A DNA stretch of 45,934 nt from a virus. Shown here piece after piece: positions 25,055 to 31,888 of the stretch. Every line of letters begins with the position of its first letter. Position 1 is the stretch's first letter. The notes beneath the pieces are model-generated. The model was not told the DNA's origin and searched no databases. It saw only the letters and a program-made list of their open reading frames with translations. The DNA lies in the IMG/VR virus record IMGVR_UViG_3300044717_000016, positions 1-45,934 of that record; one strand, written 5' to 3'. The translations under genes and the position numbers were made by a program.

Positions 25055-26301
25055 GCCGCGGCTCCCACTAATCGGCCGAGAATTGACGCGGCCGCCGATT
25101 GCTGTGTACCTACCGTCCCGCCGGCGGTCGAGCCGACTGAGATCGCGCCCCCGGTTTCGCCCAGGTGGATCGCATAACTCCCGTACCGCCCGCCGTCCAT
25201 CAGGTGGTCATCGAACTTGATCACCTCGTCCAAGACTTTGCCGTTGCGGTCCGTCTTCCACGAGTATCGTTTGATCTCGCGCAAGAGGTTCGGACTGTTG
25301 GCGTCTACCCGGAGCGGGCACGACTTAATAAAATCAATCGTGTCCTTCACGTCCTTGTACGCCGCCCTGATCTGGAAGCCCGCGCGCGCTATTTCTTCAA
25401 TCGTCTTCGGCTCGGCGCTGTCGGCGATGATCTCCGCGCCGCGTGCCCGCCCTTTCTCCGCGTCATACAGCTCGGGGAGAGTCTTCAATTTCCCGATCAG
25501 GTCGGAGGTCGTGAGCTTCGACTCGTAGAGCATCTCGCGCCAGTAGAGGACGCGGTCGGCGTAGGTCGCTTCGAGGAGCGCCGTCGGATTGTTGTAGCCG
25601 AAATCCAGCCCGTAGACCTTGATGCCGACCTCAGGGATCGTCGTCGTCTCGCGCCAGTGGGTGAAGACGCGTGACGAGCCGCTGCCGGGCTCGCCGAGAC
25701 CGTAAACTTTCCAGTAATCGGCGTCCGCCTCGCGCAACCGCTCAATCTCGGCGACGAGCGACGCCTCAAGGAAGGGGTTGTCGAGGTAGGTCGTGACGAG
25801 CATGTCGCAGTCTTCACGCGTCTCCACGTCGTCGTAGATCCACGAGAAAGCCTCCGACGGGTTGTAGTCGAGGACGATCTTGTCGGTGGTTCTGAAGGCC
25901 AGTTGCCGGAAGGCTTCGAGCTCGCTCTCGTTGGCCTCGTTGAGGAAGAGATAATTACGCTTGCGACCGCGCACGCGCATCGACTCGGAGAGGCCGACGA
26001 ACTCGACCAGGTTGCCGTGCAGGTGATACTCGTTCGAGGTTTTGTTGTGGCACGACTCGTCATAGAGGGTGAGGCGATTGAGGATCTCGAAGAAGTCGCG
26101 CATCGCGGAGGCGCGCAAGGCCGGCATGGTCTGCCGTGCGATGGTGAGGACTTTGCCGTGCTCCTGGAGGAGCCTCGTGACCCAGTAGATGAGGGTGTTG
26201 GTGGTTTTACCCGAGCGGGTGCCGCCGCGCAACGAGGTGATGCGCTTCGTCGAGTCCGTAAGAAACTCGAAGACGACATTACTGCTGATCTCCGCTTCCA
26301 T
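25051..26301 (-). CDS. terL: Terminase large subunit
   Basis: 416 aa, Terminase_3-like. Walker A GGTRSGKT (residues 26-33), Walker B YLFLNE (about 117-122), and a nuclease with candidate metal ligands Asp233 (GLDFGYNNPT), Asp294 (IIADSAEP) and Asp369 (FDDHLMDGGRYG). It cuts concatemers and pumps DNA into the prohead through the portal encoded downstream. Start ATG 26301 overlaps the small subunit gene by 23 bases. Confidence 0.93.
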   Translation of the reverse strand: MEAEISSNVVFEFLTDSTKRITSLRGGTRSGKTTNTLIYWVTRLLQEHGKVLTIARQTMPALRASAMRDFFEILNRLTLYDESCHNKTSNEYHLHGNLVEFVGLSESMRVRGRKRNYLFLNEANESELEAFRQLAFRTTDKIVLDYNPSEAFSWIYDDVETREDCDMLVTTYLDNPFLEASLVAEIERLREADADYWKVYGLGEPGSGSSRVFTHWRETTTIPEVGIKVYGLDFGYNNPTALLEATYADRVLYWREMLYESKLTTSDLIGKLKTLPELYDAEKGRARGAEIIADSAEPKTIEEIARAGFQIRAAYKDVKDTIDFIKSCPLRVDANSPNLLREIKRYSWKTDRNGKVLDEVIKFDDHLMDGGRYGSYAIHLGETGGAISVGSTAGGTVGTQQSAAASILGRLVGAAA

Positions 26302-26620
26302 CTTTCGGTTCGCGCGCCTTCACGATAGTGACCGTGACGGCGGTCGGCACCAGATCCTTCCCGTCTTCACCCGTCACCTCGTGCCGCTCCACGGGCCTCC
26401 CGTAGAGATAGGCCAGCAGGAGCTTGCGCGCCTCCTGGCGCGTCTTGGTCGAGGTCGAGACGGCGTCACTGACGAGTTTTCTGAAGACCTCGTCGAGGTA
26501 ATCTATCTTGCCGTCCTTGCACGCCTTCTTCAGGCGCTTGCGCAGATCGTCCTCGGCCGGCTTAGACTTCCGCCCCGCGCCGTTGCGCGCGCCGCCGTTT
26601 TTTGCTCTCCCGTCTCCCAT
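26279..26620 (-). CDS. terS: Terminase small subunit (probable)
   Basis: 113 aa from ATG 26620. A basic, Gly-rich N-terminus (GRAKNGGARNGAGRKSKPAE) is a common terminase small-subunit start; the middle is helical (LRKRLKKACKDGKIDYLDEV) and the C-terminus forms short beta strands. Directly upstream of terL with overlap. It would bind the pac or cos region and recruit the large subunit. Confidence 0.7.
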   Translation of the reverse strand: MGDGRAKNGGARNGAGRKSKPAEDDLRKRLKKACKDGKIDYLDEVFRKLVSDAVSTSTKTRQEARKLLLAYLYGRPVERHEVTGEDGKDLVPTAVTVTIVKAREPKDGSGDQQ

Positions 26621-26656
26621 CAAACACGCTCTCTCGAAACCCTTATCCGACCAGTC

Positions 26657-26791
26657 CTATTCATCGTCGTCAACCGGATCAACCGGCGCGGCGGATTTGC
26701 ACTGAAGGCACACCATGCGGAGCCCGTCTGTGCCGTCAACCATTCGCACGTCGCGCTTGACGCGCCCGCACTTGTCACACGCTGTCGTCAT
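26657..26791 (-). CDS. Mini zinc-ribbon protein
   Basis: 44 aa: MTTACDKCGRVKRDVRMVDG... ending in an acidic VDPVDDDE. Two CxxC knuckles (CDKC and CLQC) 22 residues apart form a zinc ribbon. A GAGAGG sequence lies 10 bases before ATG 26791. Probably a small nucleic-acid- or protein-binding factor of the packaging operon. Confidence 0.6.
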   Translation of the reverse strand: MTTACDKCGRVKRDVRMVDGTDGLRMVCLQCKSAAPVDPVDDDE

Positions 26792-26809
26792 AACTTCGTT
26801 GCCTCTCCT

Positions 26810-26944
26810 CTAAGCCTTGAGCACTCGCTGCAACACCGGCTCGACGGTGAAGACCCCGATGAGCGGTTGCCCGCACCGGGTACAATCCTGCCGGTACTCG
26901 ACCGTCTCCTCGCCGCAGTGCGGGCATTTATCCGAATAGATCAC
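26810..26944 (-). CDS. Mini zinc-ribbon protein
   Basis: 44 aa from GTG 26944 (GAGG ahead; a GTG three codons earlier is possible). CPHC and CTRC knuckles 13 residues apart (KCPHCGEETVEYRQDCTRCG) make a rubredoxin-like zinc ribbon, followed by a short helix FTVEPVLQRVLKA. It follows the SWIM-type gene by a few bases, and its stop carries the ribosome binding site of the next mini-protein. Confidence 0.6.
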   Translation of the reverse strand: MIYSDKCPHCGEETVEYRQDCTRCGQPLIGVFTVEPVLQRVLKA

Positions 26945-26954
26945 TTCATTCACC

Positions 26955-27251
26955 TCAGCCCGGCGGCGCGACCTCCGCCTCCGCATACCGCTGCATCAGT
27001 CTTGCAGCCGCTCGGTGCCAGCATGGCCATCGGTTTCGATAAGAAGCGCACTGGCAGATCTGGTCGGCGGTGTAGAGGCCGCCCGCCGGGCTGAGGACGA
27101 GGAGCGTTCGCCCATCCCAGTGCATGTAGGGGTTCTCCTCGATCTGCCGGAGAGCTTTGGCGATAGCCACCTCCCAGCGCCTGTCGCCGGAGACTTTGTC
27201 GAACGCCGTCCGCGCCACGTCGCGTATCCTGTCGTGATCAACGCCGTCCAT
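26955..27251 (-). CDS. SWIM-type zinc-finger protein
   Basis: 98 aa from ATG 27251, just after the stop of the preceding gene; an in-frame GTG at 27284 is possible. ADQICQCASYRNRWPCWHRA carries the C-x-C-x(n)-C-x-H arrangement of SWIM fingers, which bind DNA or proteins. The N-terminal half is helical (DRIRDVARTAFDKVSGDRRW). Role in this operon unknown. Confidence 0.7.
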   Translation of the reverse strand: MDGVDHDRIRDVARTAFDKVSGDRRWEVAIAKALRQIEENPYMHWDGRTLLVLSPAGGLYTADQICQCASYRNRWPCWHRAAARLMQRYAEAEVAPPG

Positions 27252-27256
27252 CGCCG

Positions 27257-27877
27257 TCAGGGTATCCTCGCGCCGCACGCGCACGCGGCCGCCGCTTCCA
27301 AAGTCGGGGGTGCGAAGAGGGGTTTCTGCAAAGCCGCCTCAACGAATGCCCTGCTGCGGCCCGCGCAGTTGTCCACGCCGTAACGCACCATCACGCCGAC
27401 GAACTCCTCGACATCGTGTGCCCTCTTCGTGAGCACGGGCCGGTCGAGGTCGTCGAACATCGGATCGCCCTCTCCGTCATGCTTGTGGGCATAGTGGTAG
27501 AGCTCATGCTCGCCGACGGCGCAAGCCCTCCAGTGACTGCACGTCGCCCACGCCGGGGCGTAGAGCCAGATGCGGGCTTGCGGAATGTTGCCGTGCAGCA
27601 TGCAGAGATGATCGGTCTTCTCGGCGCGCGGCCACGGCTTGCCGTTGACGTTGACGATCTCGGCCATCCCGACGATGGGCATGCCGCCGTCCTCGAACTC
27701 CACGTTCGTCCACAGGCAGACGAGGTCGACCTTGCGCATGTGCTCGTGGTCGGGGTTCATGAGCGGCGCGCCGTCGAGCACGAACATCTGCTTCAGCCAC
27801 TCGGCGGCCTCGGGCGCCGGCTCGACGTTGAAGCCGGGCTCGTGCAGGTGCTCAGGTGGAATCGGCTTGTCGTACAT
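27257..27877 (-). CDS. Putative phage zinc metallopeptidase
   Basis: 206 aa from ATG 27877 (MYDKPIPPEH); the longer frame upstream lies over a separate small membrane gene. HELYH at residues 124-128 (CAVGEHELYHYAHK) is an HExxH zinc-binding motif, and conserved pieces FEDGGMPIVGMAEIVN and LCMLHGNIPQARIWLYAPAW match the phage metallopeptidase family that I associate with Pfam PF18894. Possible roles are virion maturation or lysis support; not established for the family. Confidence 0.7.
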   Translation of the reverse strand: MYDKPIPPEHLHEPGFNVEPAPEAAEWLKQMFVLDGAPLMNPDHEHMRKVDLVCLWTNVEFEDGGMPIVGMAEIVNVNGKPWPRAEKTDHLCMLHGNIPQARIWLYAPAWATCSHWRACAVGEHELYHYAHKHDGEGDPMFDDLDRPVLTKRAHDVEEFVGVMVRYGVDNCAGRSRAFVEAALQKPLFAPPTLEAAAACACGARIP

Positions 27878-27891
27878 AGAGTGGCCGGCAG

Positions 27892-28038
27892 TTACGACAC
27901 CCGGCAGATGAACGCGAGCAAGGCGCACAGCGCCGTTAAGGCGATGGCGGTGACGACGGCGGCGGAGAGGAAATATTCCGTATCGTCGGTCGGGGGCTGC
28001 GCCGGGCCGGTCATGTCCGGGAGAGAAGTGATAGACAC
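27892..28038 (-). CDS. Small single-span membrane protein
   Basis: 48 aa, GTG start at 28038 with AAGG at proper distance. After a Pro-rich N-terminus (MTGPAQPPTDDTE) there is one strong membrane segment (YFLSAAVVTAIALTALCALL). With the neighbouring two-span protein and lipoprotein it may be part of a lysis cassette. No family recognised. Confidence 0.55.
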   Translation of the reverse strand: MSITSLPDMTGPAQPPTDDTEYFLSAAVVTAIALTALCALLAFICRVS

Positions 28039-28043
28039 TACAG

Positions 28044-28412
28044 TCACCTTCCGTGCACGTCGCCGAGCCGTGACTGGTATGGGGTGCGGCGGGACGACTT
28101 CCGCTGCCGGAGCAATTTCGACTGGGTTTCGAGTTGGCGGGACTGCTCACGCAGACGGAGCTTCATCGAGTTGTTCACCCACCACATCAGGAGCCTCGAC
28201 CCACTGGTGATGACGGCGACGGCGACCAGACACAGCCCCGAGAAGACGTATGGTCTCGTCACGAACTCGGCCACGTCGGCGGGGGCGATGAACCCGACGA
28301 TTGACCGCACGAACGCGAGGAAGCCGACTATCTGTGCGGCCGTCCACGCCGCGACGTAAGTGCTGACGTAGGCAACGACGGTCAATGTGGTATCACCTTG
28401 AGTATTGTTCAT
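28044..28412 (-). CDS. Membrane protein, holin candidate
   Basis: 122 aa from ATG 28412 (GAGG 8 bases upstream). Two membrane segments, about residues 14-40 (AYVSTYVAAWTAAQIVGFLA) and 54-75 (RPYVFSGLCLVAVAVITSGS), then a basic, Gln-rich helical C-terminus (LREQSRQLETQSKLLRQRKS). Size, topology and charged tail fit a class II holin, and it lies next to a lipoprotein gene. No sequence signature proves it. Confidence 0.55.
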   Translation of the reverse strand: MNNTQGDTTLTVVAYVSTYVAAWTAAQIVGFLAFVRSIVGFIAPADVAEFVTRPYVFSGLCLVAVAVITSGSRLLMWWVNNSMKLRLREQSRQLETQSKLLRQRKSSRRTPYQSRLGDVHGR

Positions 28413-28423
28413 GGCCGACACCT

Positions 28424-28870
28424 CTACGACACGGCAGGCGGCAACGACGCTTCGACGATGCCGAGCAGCTCGCGCGCAAGGCGCAGGTACTTCTCAACTG
28501 CGGCAAACCGCGCGCGCACTTTTTCGGATTTGAAAACGGGGGCACCGCCGGCGTCGAGTCGGTTTTGAGCCTCGGTGACTTCGGAGATGAAGCGGAGGAC
28601 GGCGGCGCGCTTCTGCGCGGGACTCATCGCGCCCCAACCATCGGCAGTGAGCTGTAGCACCCGCGCCGACAAGCCCACTTCGTGTGCCCATTGAGCGACG
28701 CGCGCGCCGTCCGTCTCATTGATCTCGCCGCTCTTGATCGAGGCCGCGACCTCCTGCTCGAAGGCGTCCGCGCCCGCGGAGACCGAACCGGCAACGGCGC
28801 GTACCTTGTTAGGGCCGCACGCGGTCAGCGTGACGAGCATGACGAATACGATTAAGGGTGTCTTTCTCAT
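28424..28870 (-). CDS. Lipoprotein, possible outer spanin-like lysis protein
   Basis: 148 aa from ATG 28870 with a strong AGAGGAGA site. MRKTPLIVFVMLVTLTAC ends in a lipobox (LTAC|G), so the mature protein is anchored by a lipid. The rest is helical (DAFEQEVAASIKSGEINETD, AAVEKYLRLARELLGIVEAS). First gene after upstream element B. In a lysis setting this could be an outer-membrane component; it is longer than Rz1-type spanins, so lysogenic conversion is an alternative. Confidence 0.7.
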   Translation of the reverse strand: MRKTPLIVFVMLVTLTACGPNKVRAVAGSVSAGADAFEQEVAASIKSGEINETDGARVAQWAHEVGLSARVLQLTADGWGAMSPAQKRAAVLRFISEVTEAQNRLDAGGAPVFKSEKVRARFAAVEKYLRLARELLGIVEASLPPAVS

Positions 28871-28981
28871 AATGATTCTCCTCTGGTATGGACGGGGCGC
28901 GGCGCACAGGGCGACCGGGGCGCAATTCGCGTTAGTTCGTCGCCGCGCGTTGAGTGCGGAGCGCGCGCCCGTCACAAGCGG

Positions 28982-29028
28982 GAGACTAGAACAAAGGGGT
29001 GATTTATTTGTCGGAGGGTGTCCGAGCG
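28982..29028 (-). promoter_or_regulatory. Upstream element B (dyad + 23 nt + -10-like box)
   Basis: Dyad TCGGA-GGGTG-TCCGA at 29011-29025 (plus strand) and TAGTCTC on the minus strand at 28988-28982, with the same 23-nt distance as elements A and C. It follows the terminator at 29047-29091 and precedes the lipoprotein gene by about 110-160 bases, so it is well placed to start the lysis/packaging operon. Confidence 0.6.
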
Positions 29029-29046
29029 TGGGGTGAGGATAGGGCG

Positions 29047-29091
29047 GAAAAGAAACGGCAGGGGCAGGCACCTCTAATGCCTGCCCCTGCC
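29047..29091 (-). terminator. Intrinsic terminator of the regulator/nuclease unit
   Basis: Perfect 14-bp stem GGCAGGGGCAGGCA / TGCCTGCCCCTGCC with a 7-nt loop (29057-29091). On the minus strand the stem is followed by GTTTCTTTTCC, a T-rich tract, so it terminates leftward transcription coming from the 29163-29651 gene. Confidence 0.8.
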
Positions 29092-29162
29092 AAGGCCGCG
29101 ACAATAACTTTAAGAACTCGATTGCCGGCGGTAAAACTTCACGAACGGGCGCGCTCTGCGAG

Positions 29163-29651
29163 TTACGGCATATGCCGACGGGTCAGCCCGTAGTAAATAA
29201 TCGTGCCGCCGCGCCCGCACTTTTGCTTTCCGTGCCCCGTGGTGAGTTCGACGAGTTCGGTTTCGGGGCTTGAAAAATCGTCGAGAATCTCCTTCACCAA
29301 TTCTTCCGACAGTCTCGTCATCTCGACGATCTCGGCGAGCGTGAGGCGGGCGCTCTGCTCCAGCGCCTTCAGCACCGCCAGCCTTTGCCTGTGCTCGTCG
29401 CGGGTGTAGCGAAGGCGGATCGAGTTGATGACCTGACGGAGTTCAAGCCGCGTCTGCTCGTCCGGCGCTTTGTCGCACAGTATCTGAAGTTGTTGGGCGT
29501 AATTGATCGCCTGGAGTTGCTCCTCATCGGTGGCGCGCTGTTGCCTGCGGCGGATGGAGCGTGTGCGGTCTGAAGGATATTTCGGGCGTGATGCGCGCGG
29601 AGCGGGCGGCGGGGCGAGTTGAGCGTCGGGTAAGCGGGGGGAAGTATTCAT
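29163..29651 (-). CDS. Winged-helix DNA-binding regulator candidate
   Basis: 162 aa. Basic, Pro-rich N-terminus (APPPAPRASRPKYPSDRTRS), a helical region, then a winged-helix-like domain (about residues 88-160): RLAVLKALEQSARLTLAEIV, EMTRLSEELVKEILDDF, and a wing with LVELTTGHGKQKCGRGGTII. Last gene before the terminator, and its unit starts behind element C. It is the best candidate in the window for the regulator acting at elements A-C, but nothing in the sequence proves this. Confidence 0.65.
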   Translation of the reverse strand: MNTSPRLPDAQLAPPPAPRASRPKYPSDRTRSIRRRQQRATDEEQLQAINYAQQLQILCDKAPDEQTRLELRQVINSIRLRYTRDEHRQRLAVLKALEQSARLTLAEIVEMTRLSEELVKEILDDFSSPETELVELTTGHGKQKCGRGGTIIYYGLTRRHMP

Positions 29652-29693
29652 AAAGATAATTCCGGTCCGTTATTCAATAATGAAAGGTTGCGG

Positions 29694-30194
29694 CTAAAGA
29701 ACAGTGCCGGCCGCGGCGGAAGTTCTGACCCTCAGGGTATGGAGCCTGATCAGGTACGCCTCGAAAGCCCGGCGCTCAATCAGCGCCAACTGGTGCCTGA
29801 TCTCCAACTCCACGTCGACGACTCCCTGCTCTCCCTCCGCCCTCGTCACGAGCCAACCCGCCAGCTCCAACTCCGCCAGCTTCTTCTCCTGCGCCTCGCG
29901 ATACTCGCCGCCGGCCTTCTTGACCTCGATGGCCCACGCGCGCCCGGTGACGGGGATGCTCGCCGTGATGTCGGGCCAGCCTGCGGGGTAGACGAGTTGG
30001 CGCTTGCCCTTGGGCGTATCCACCGTCATCGCGTCGGTGACGGCGGCCTGAAAGTTGGAGTTGAGCAGAAGGGAGAGGATGCGCGAGCGAAGTTTGGACT
30101 CAGCGGTGGTGTCCTTCCCGAGCGTCGTGGGGACGGGCTTCGTCCTCCGCCCGTCTTCGGGAAATAATCCGCCCTCTAAAGCGCGCCTCCTCAT
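29694..30194 (-). CDS. VRR-NUC-type nuclease
   Basis: 166 aa from ATG 30194. The core GWPDITASIPVTGRAWAIEV then KKAGGEYREAQEKKLAELEL carries the G-x-PD ... (I/V)E-x-K ... Q motifs of VRR-NUC (PD-D/EXK) nucleases, often used by phages as Holliday junction or branch-cutting enzymes. If the -10-like box of element C is real, transcription starts at or next to the ATG, making the mRNA leaderless. Likely in recombination, replication or packaging preparation. Confidence 0.8.
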   Translation of the reverse strand: MRRRALEGGLFPEDGRRTKPVPTTLGKDTTAESKLRSRILSLLLNSNFQAAVTDAMTVDTPKGKRQLVYPAGWPDITASIPVTGRAWAIEVKKAGGEYREAQEKKLAELELAGWLVTRAEGEQGVVDVELEIRHQLALIERRAFEAYLIRLHTLRVRTSAAAGTVL

Positions 30195-30200
30195 CGTCCA

Positions 30201-30247
30201 GTGTATACACCGGGGCGGCGCGTTATTTTGCGGAGGGTGTCCGAGTG
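30201..30247 (-). promoter_or_regulatory. Upstream element C (dyad + 23 nt + -10-like box)
   Basis: CGGAGGGTGTCCGAGTG at 30231-30247 (plus strand; outer dyad pair broken, G instead of T) and TATACAC on the minus strand at 30207-30201, again 23 nt apart. It lies between the 84-aa gene and the nuclease gene it would control. Confidence 0.55.
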
Positions 30248-30256
30248 AGGGCCGGA

Positions 30257-30511
30257 TCAGAGGGCTGCCGGGGCGTTTGCCTCTGCGTCCCGGTCGTCAT
30301 CGTGCCAGTCGTATTCGAGCAGCTCCCTGAGGCTGAAGGCGAGCTGCGCCCGGTTGAGTGCGCGGTGCGTCCGCGCTTCGCTTCTCGCGGCGCGGTGCAT
30401 CTCCGCTCGCTCCCTCAGCAGCCTGGCCGCTTCGTCGAGGTGAAAGATTATTCGCAGGCGTTCAGGCGTCCTCGCGTATGGCGTTGGCTTTTCCCCTGTG
30501 AGTGGTGGCAT
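30257..30511 (-). CDS. Small helical protein
   Basis: 84 aa with AGGAG before ATG 30511. Entirely helical and charged (RLRIIFHLDEAARLLRERAE, then RALNRAQLAFSLRELLEYDW), no cysteines, acidic C-terminus. It has its own promoter and a dyad in the leader (30531-30580), which suggests regulated expression. Family not recognised. Confidence 0.65.
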   Translation of the reverse strand: MPPLTGEKPTPYARTPERLRIIFHLDEAARLLRERAEMHRAARSEARTHRALNRAQLAFSLRELLEYDWHDDDRDAEANAPAAL

Positions 30512-30530
30512 GCTGCAAATCTCCTATCCA

Positions 30531-30580
30531 GGTCACAATGACCCGCTAGGATAATACCTAACTGTGTGGGAAAGTGACAG
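30531..30580 (-). promoter_or_regulatory. Sigma70-type promoter with dyad in the leader
   Basis: Minus strand: -35 CTGTCA (30580-30575), 18-bp spacer, -10 TATTAT (30556-30551). Downstream of the expected start lies the perfect dyad GGTCA-CAA-TGACC (30531-30543), before the AGGAG of the 84-aa gene. The dyad is well placed as an operator. Confidence 0.6.
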
Positions 30581-30655
30581 TATTGGTGAGGAGATCCGCT
30601 AAGAAATTATTGCATCGACGGCGTCATCGCCAAGCTTTGATTAAATTTTGATTAA

Positions 30656-31888
30656 TCAATTCGCCTTCAGCTTTTCGTGTCGGCACCGCGCCGCTCCTTT
30701 ATCGTATCCCTCCGGGTACCACATCCCAGTGCCGAAGCAGTCCGGGCATTGCGTCGCGCTGGCGATGCGTGCCGCCGGCGTCTGCTGCCCCTGTGACGCG
30801 GTTTCGGCGTCGAGCTGGCGCTTCTCCTTCTTCCACAACCGGCGACGCAGATGCTCGGCGAGAAACGCAGGCGCGCTGGAGACTGTCGTGCGACCGGCGG
30901 CAATTTTCAGCTCCGTGACGAGCAGTTCCGCTACTTCCGCCCAGCGCTCGCCCTCAGCCGCGGTGGTTCTCTTCCCCGTCACCTCGATTGTTGCCCGGTG
31001 CAGCCGAGAAACTAGTTCGGCGAAAGCCTCATCATCAGTTTTTTGCTCAATAGTCTTAAAAGAAGTCTTAGGCTCGCCGGAAGTGTTTACGTCGCTTGAA
31101 GATAAGGTACTACCGGTACTACCACTTTCCGGTATTACCGGTAGTACCGAATTTCGGGTAATCTCGGTACTACCGATTCGATTGGTAGTACTGGTTAAAT
31201 CGGATAGACCGAAAACGCCCGCTGCTACCTCCTCGGGGGTGAACACCTCATATTCGTTTCCGCTATTTTCCCCAACGATTGTCTTGACGGAAACCAGCCC
31301 GACGGTTTGGAGATGCGCCAGCGCGGCGTCCACTGTGCCCATCGATCCGAACCCTGCCGCGGCCTTGATCTGAGGGCGGGAGCGACGCACGGTGCGAGAG
31401 GGAACGACGGCACCGCGCGACTGGCTCCAGAGATAGTCCCACACGTGCTTGCTCTTGCCCTTGAAGAGTCGCTCCGCCATCGCGGCGCGCGTGATTGAAT
31501 TCGGCACCTTTTGAAAATCACGTTCGGGGGATACTGCGGACACTTCCCTGACGACCCCGGCCTGCTTGGTACTATCATCTTTGCCGGTACTACCAGTTCG
31601 CTTAGTAGTACCTACTTTCCGGCTACTACCGGCTTTACCGGTAATACCTAAAACATCGGTACTACCAGTCTCGGCGGTAGTACCGGCATGTTCGGTACTA
31701 CCACTTTTATCGGTAGTACCGCTGGCTTCGATATGTGCTCCGTCATCGGGAAGGGAGCCGCCGTAGATGATCTCCTCAATCGGGTGACGCTCGGTCGGGA
31801 GTTTGACGCGGTCGAACATCCCCGCGCCTGAGAGCCTTCCCGGTGTCCGCGTCTTGATGGGTTCCTTTTTCTCTTTAGGATCAGTCAC
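30656..31888 (-). CDS. Winged-helix replication initiator candidate with internal iterons
   Basis: 410 aa, GTG start at 31888 in a GTGA overlap with parA. Residues about 57-107 are a 6-residue repeat G(S/T)Txxx, the translation of 18-bp iterons. Residues about 120-225 are a winged-helix domain (KVPNSITRAAMAERLFKGKS, SRPQIKAAAGFGSMGTVDAA, LAHLQTVGLVSVKTI). Residues about 232-261 come from a second iteron cluster. The C-terminal part has a helical region and a C-x2-C...C-x-H-like end (CPDCFGTG...CRHEK). The overall plan, DNA-binding protein with origin repeats inside its own gene, copies lambda O. A centromere-binding partner of ParA is the main alternative. Confidence 0.65.
   Translation of the reverse strand: MTDPKEKKEPIKTRTPGRLSGAGMFDRVKLPTERHPIEEIIYGGSLPDDGAHIEASGTTDKSGSTEHAGTTAETGSTDVLGITGKAGSSRKVGTTKRTGSTGKDDSTKQAGVVREVSAVSPERDFQKVPNSITRAAMAERLFKGKSKHVWDYLWSQSRGAVVPSRTVRRSRPQIKAAAGFGSMGTVDAALAHLQTVGLVSVKTIVGENSGNEYEVFTPEEVAAGVFGLSDLTSTTNRIGSTEITRNSVLPVIPESGSTGSTLSSSDVNTSGEPKTSFKTIEQKTDDEAFAELVSRLHRATIEVTGKRTTAAEGERWAEVAELLVTELKIAAGRTTVSSAPAFLAEHLRRRLWKKEKRQLDAETASQGQQTPAARIASATQCPDCFGTGMWYPEGYDKGAARCRHEKLKAN
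31106..31192. repeat. Iteron cluster 2 (GGTASTACC motifs)
   Basis: Copies or near-copies of the 9-bp dyad GGTA(C/G)TACC at 31106, 31115, 31131, 31140, 31157 (degenerate), 31166 and 31184. Spacings are 9, 16, 9, 17, 9 and 18 bp. Directly to the left (31031-31070) is an A/T-rich stretch, 29 of 40 bases by my count, in an otherwise GC-rich gene: a candidate unwinding element. Confidence 0.8.
31568..31720. repeat. Iteron cluster 1: nine motifs at an 18-bp period
   Basis: Nine copies of GGTASTACC or close variants start at 31568, 31586, 31604, 31622, 31640, 31658, 31676, 31694 and 31712, that is, exactly every 18 bp. C- and G-centre versions alternate in part, so sites face alternately. The half between cores is variable, so selection is on the 9-bp core. 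Not noticed elsewhere in the window. Confidence 0.9.

Noticed and set aside
31106-31720. CRISPR or low-complexity artefact
   Set aside because: Repeats are 9-bp dyads at an 18-bp period within a good coding frame; no spacer-repeat structure, and an iteron reading explains period and phase.
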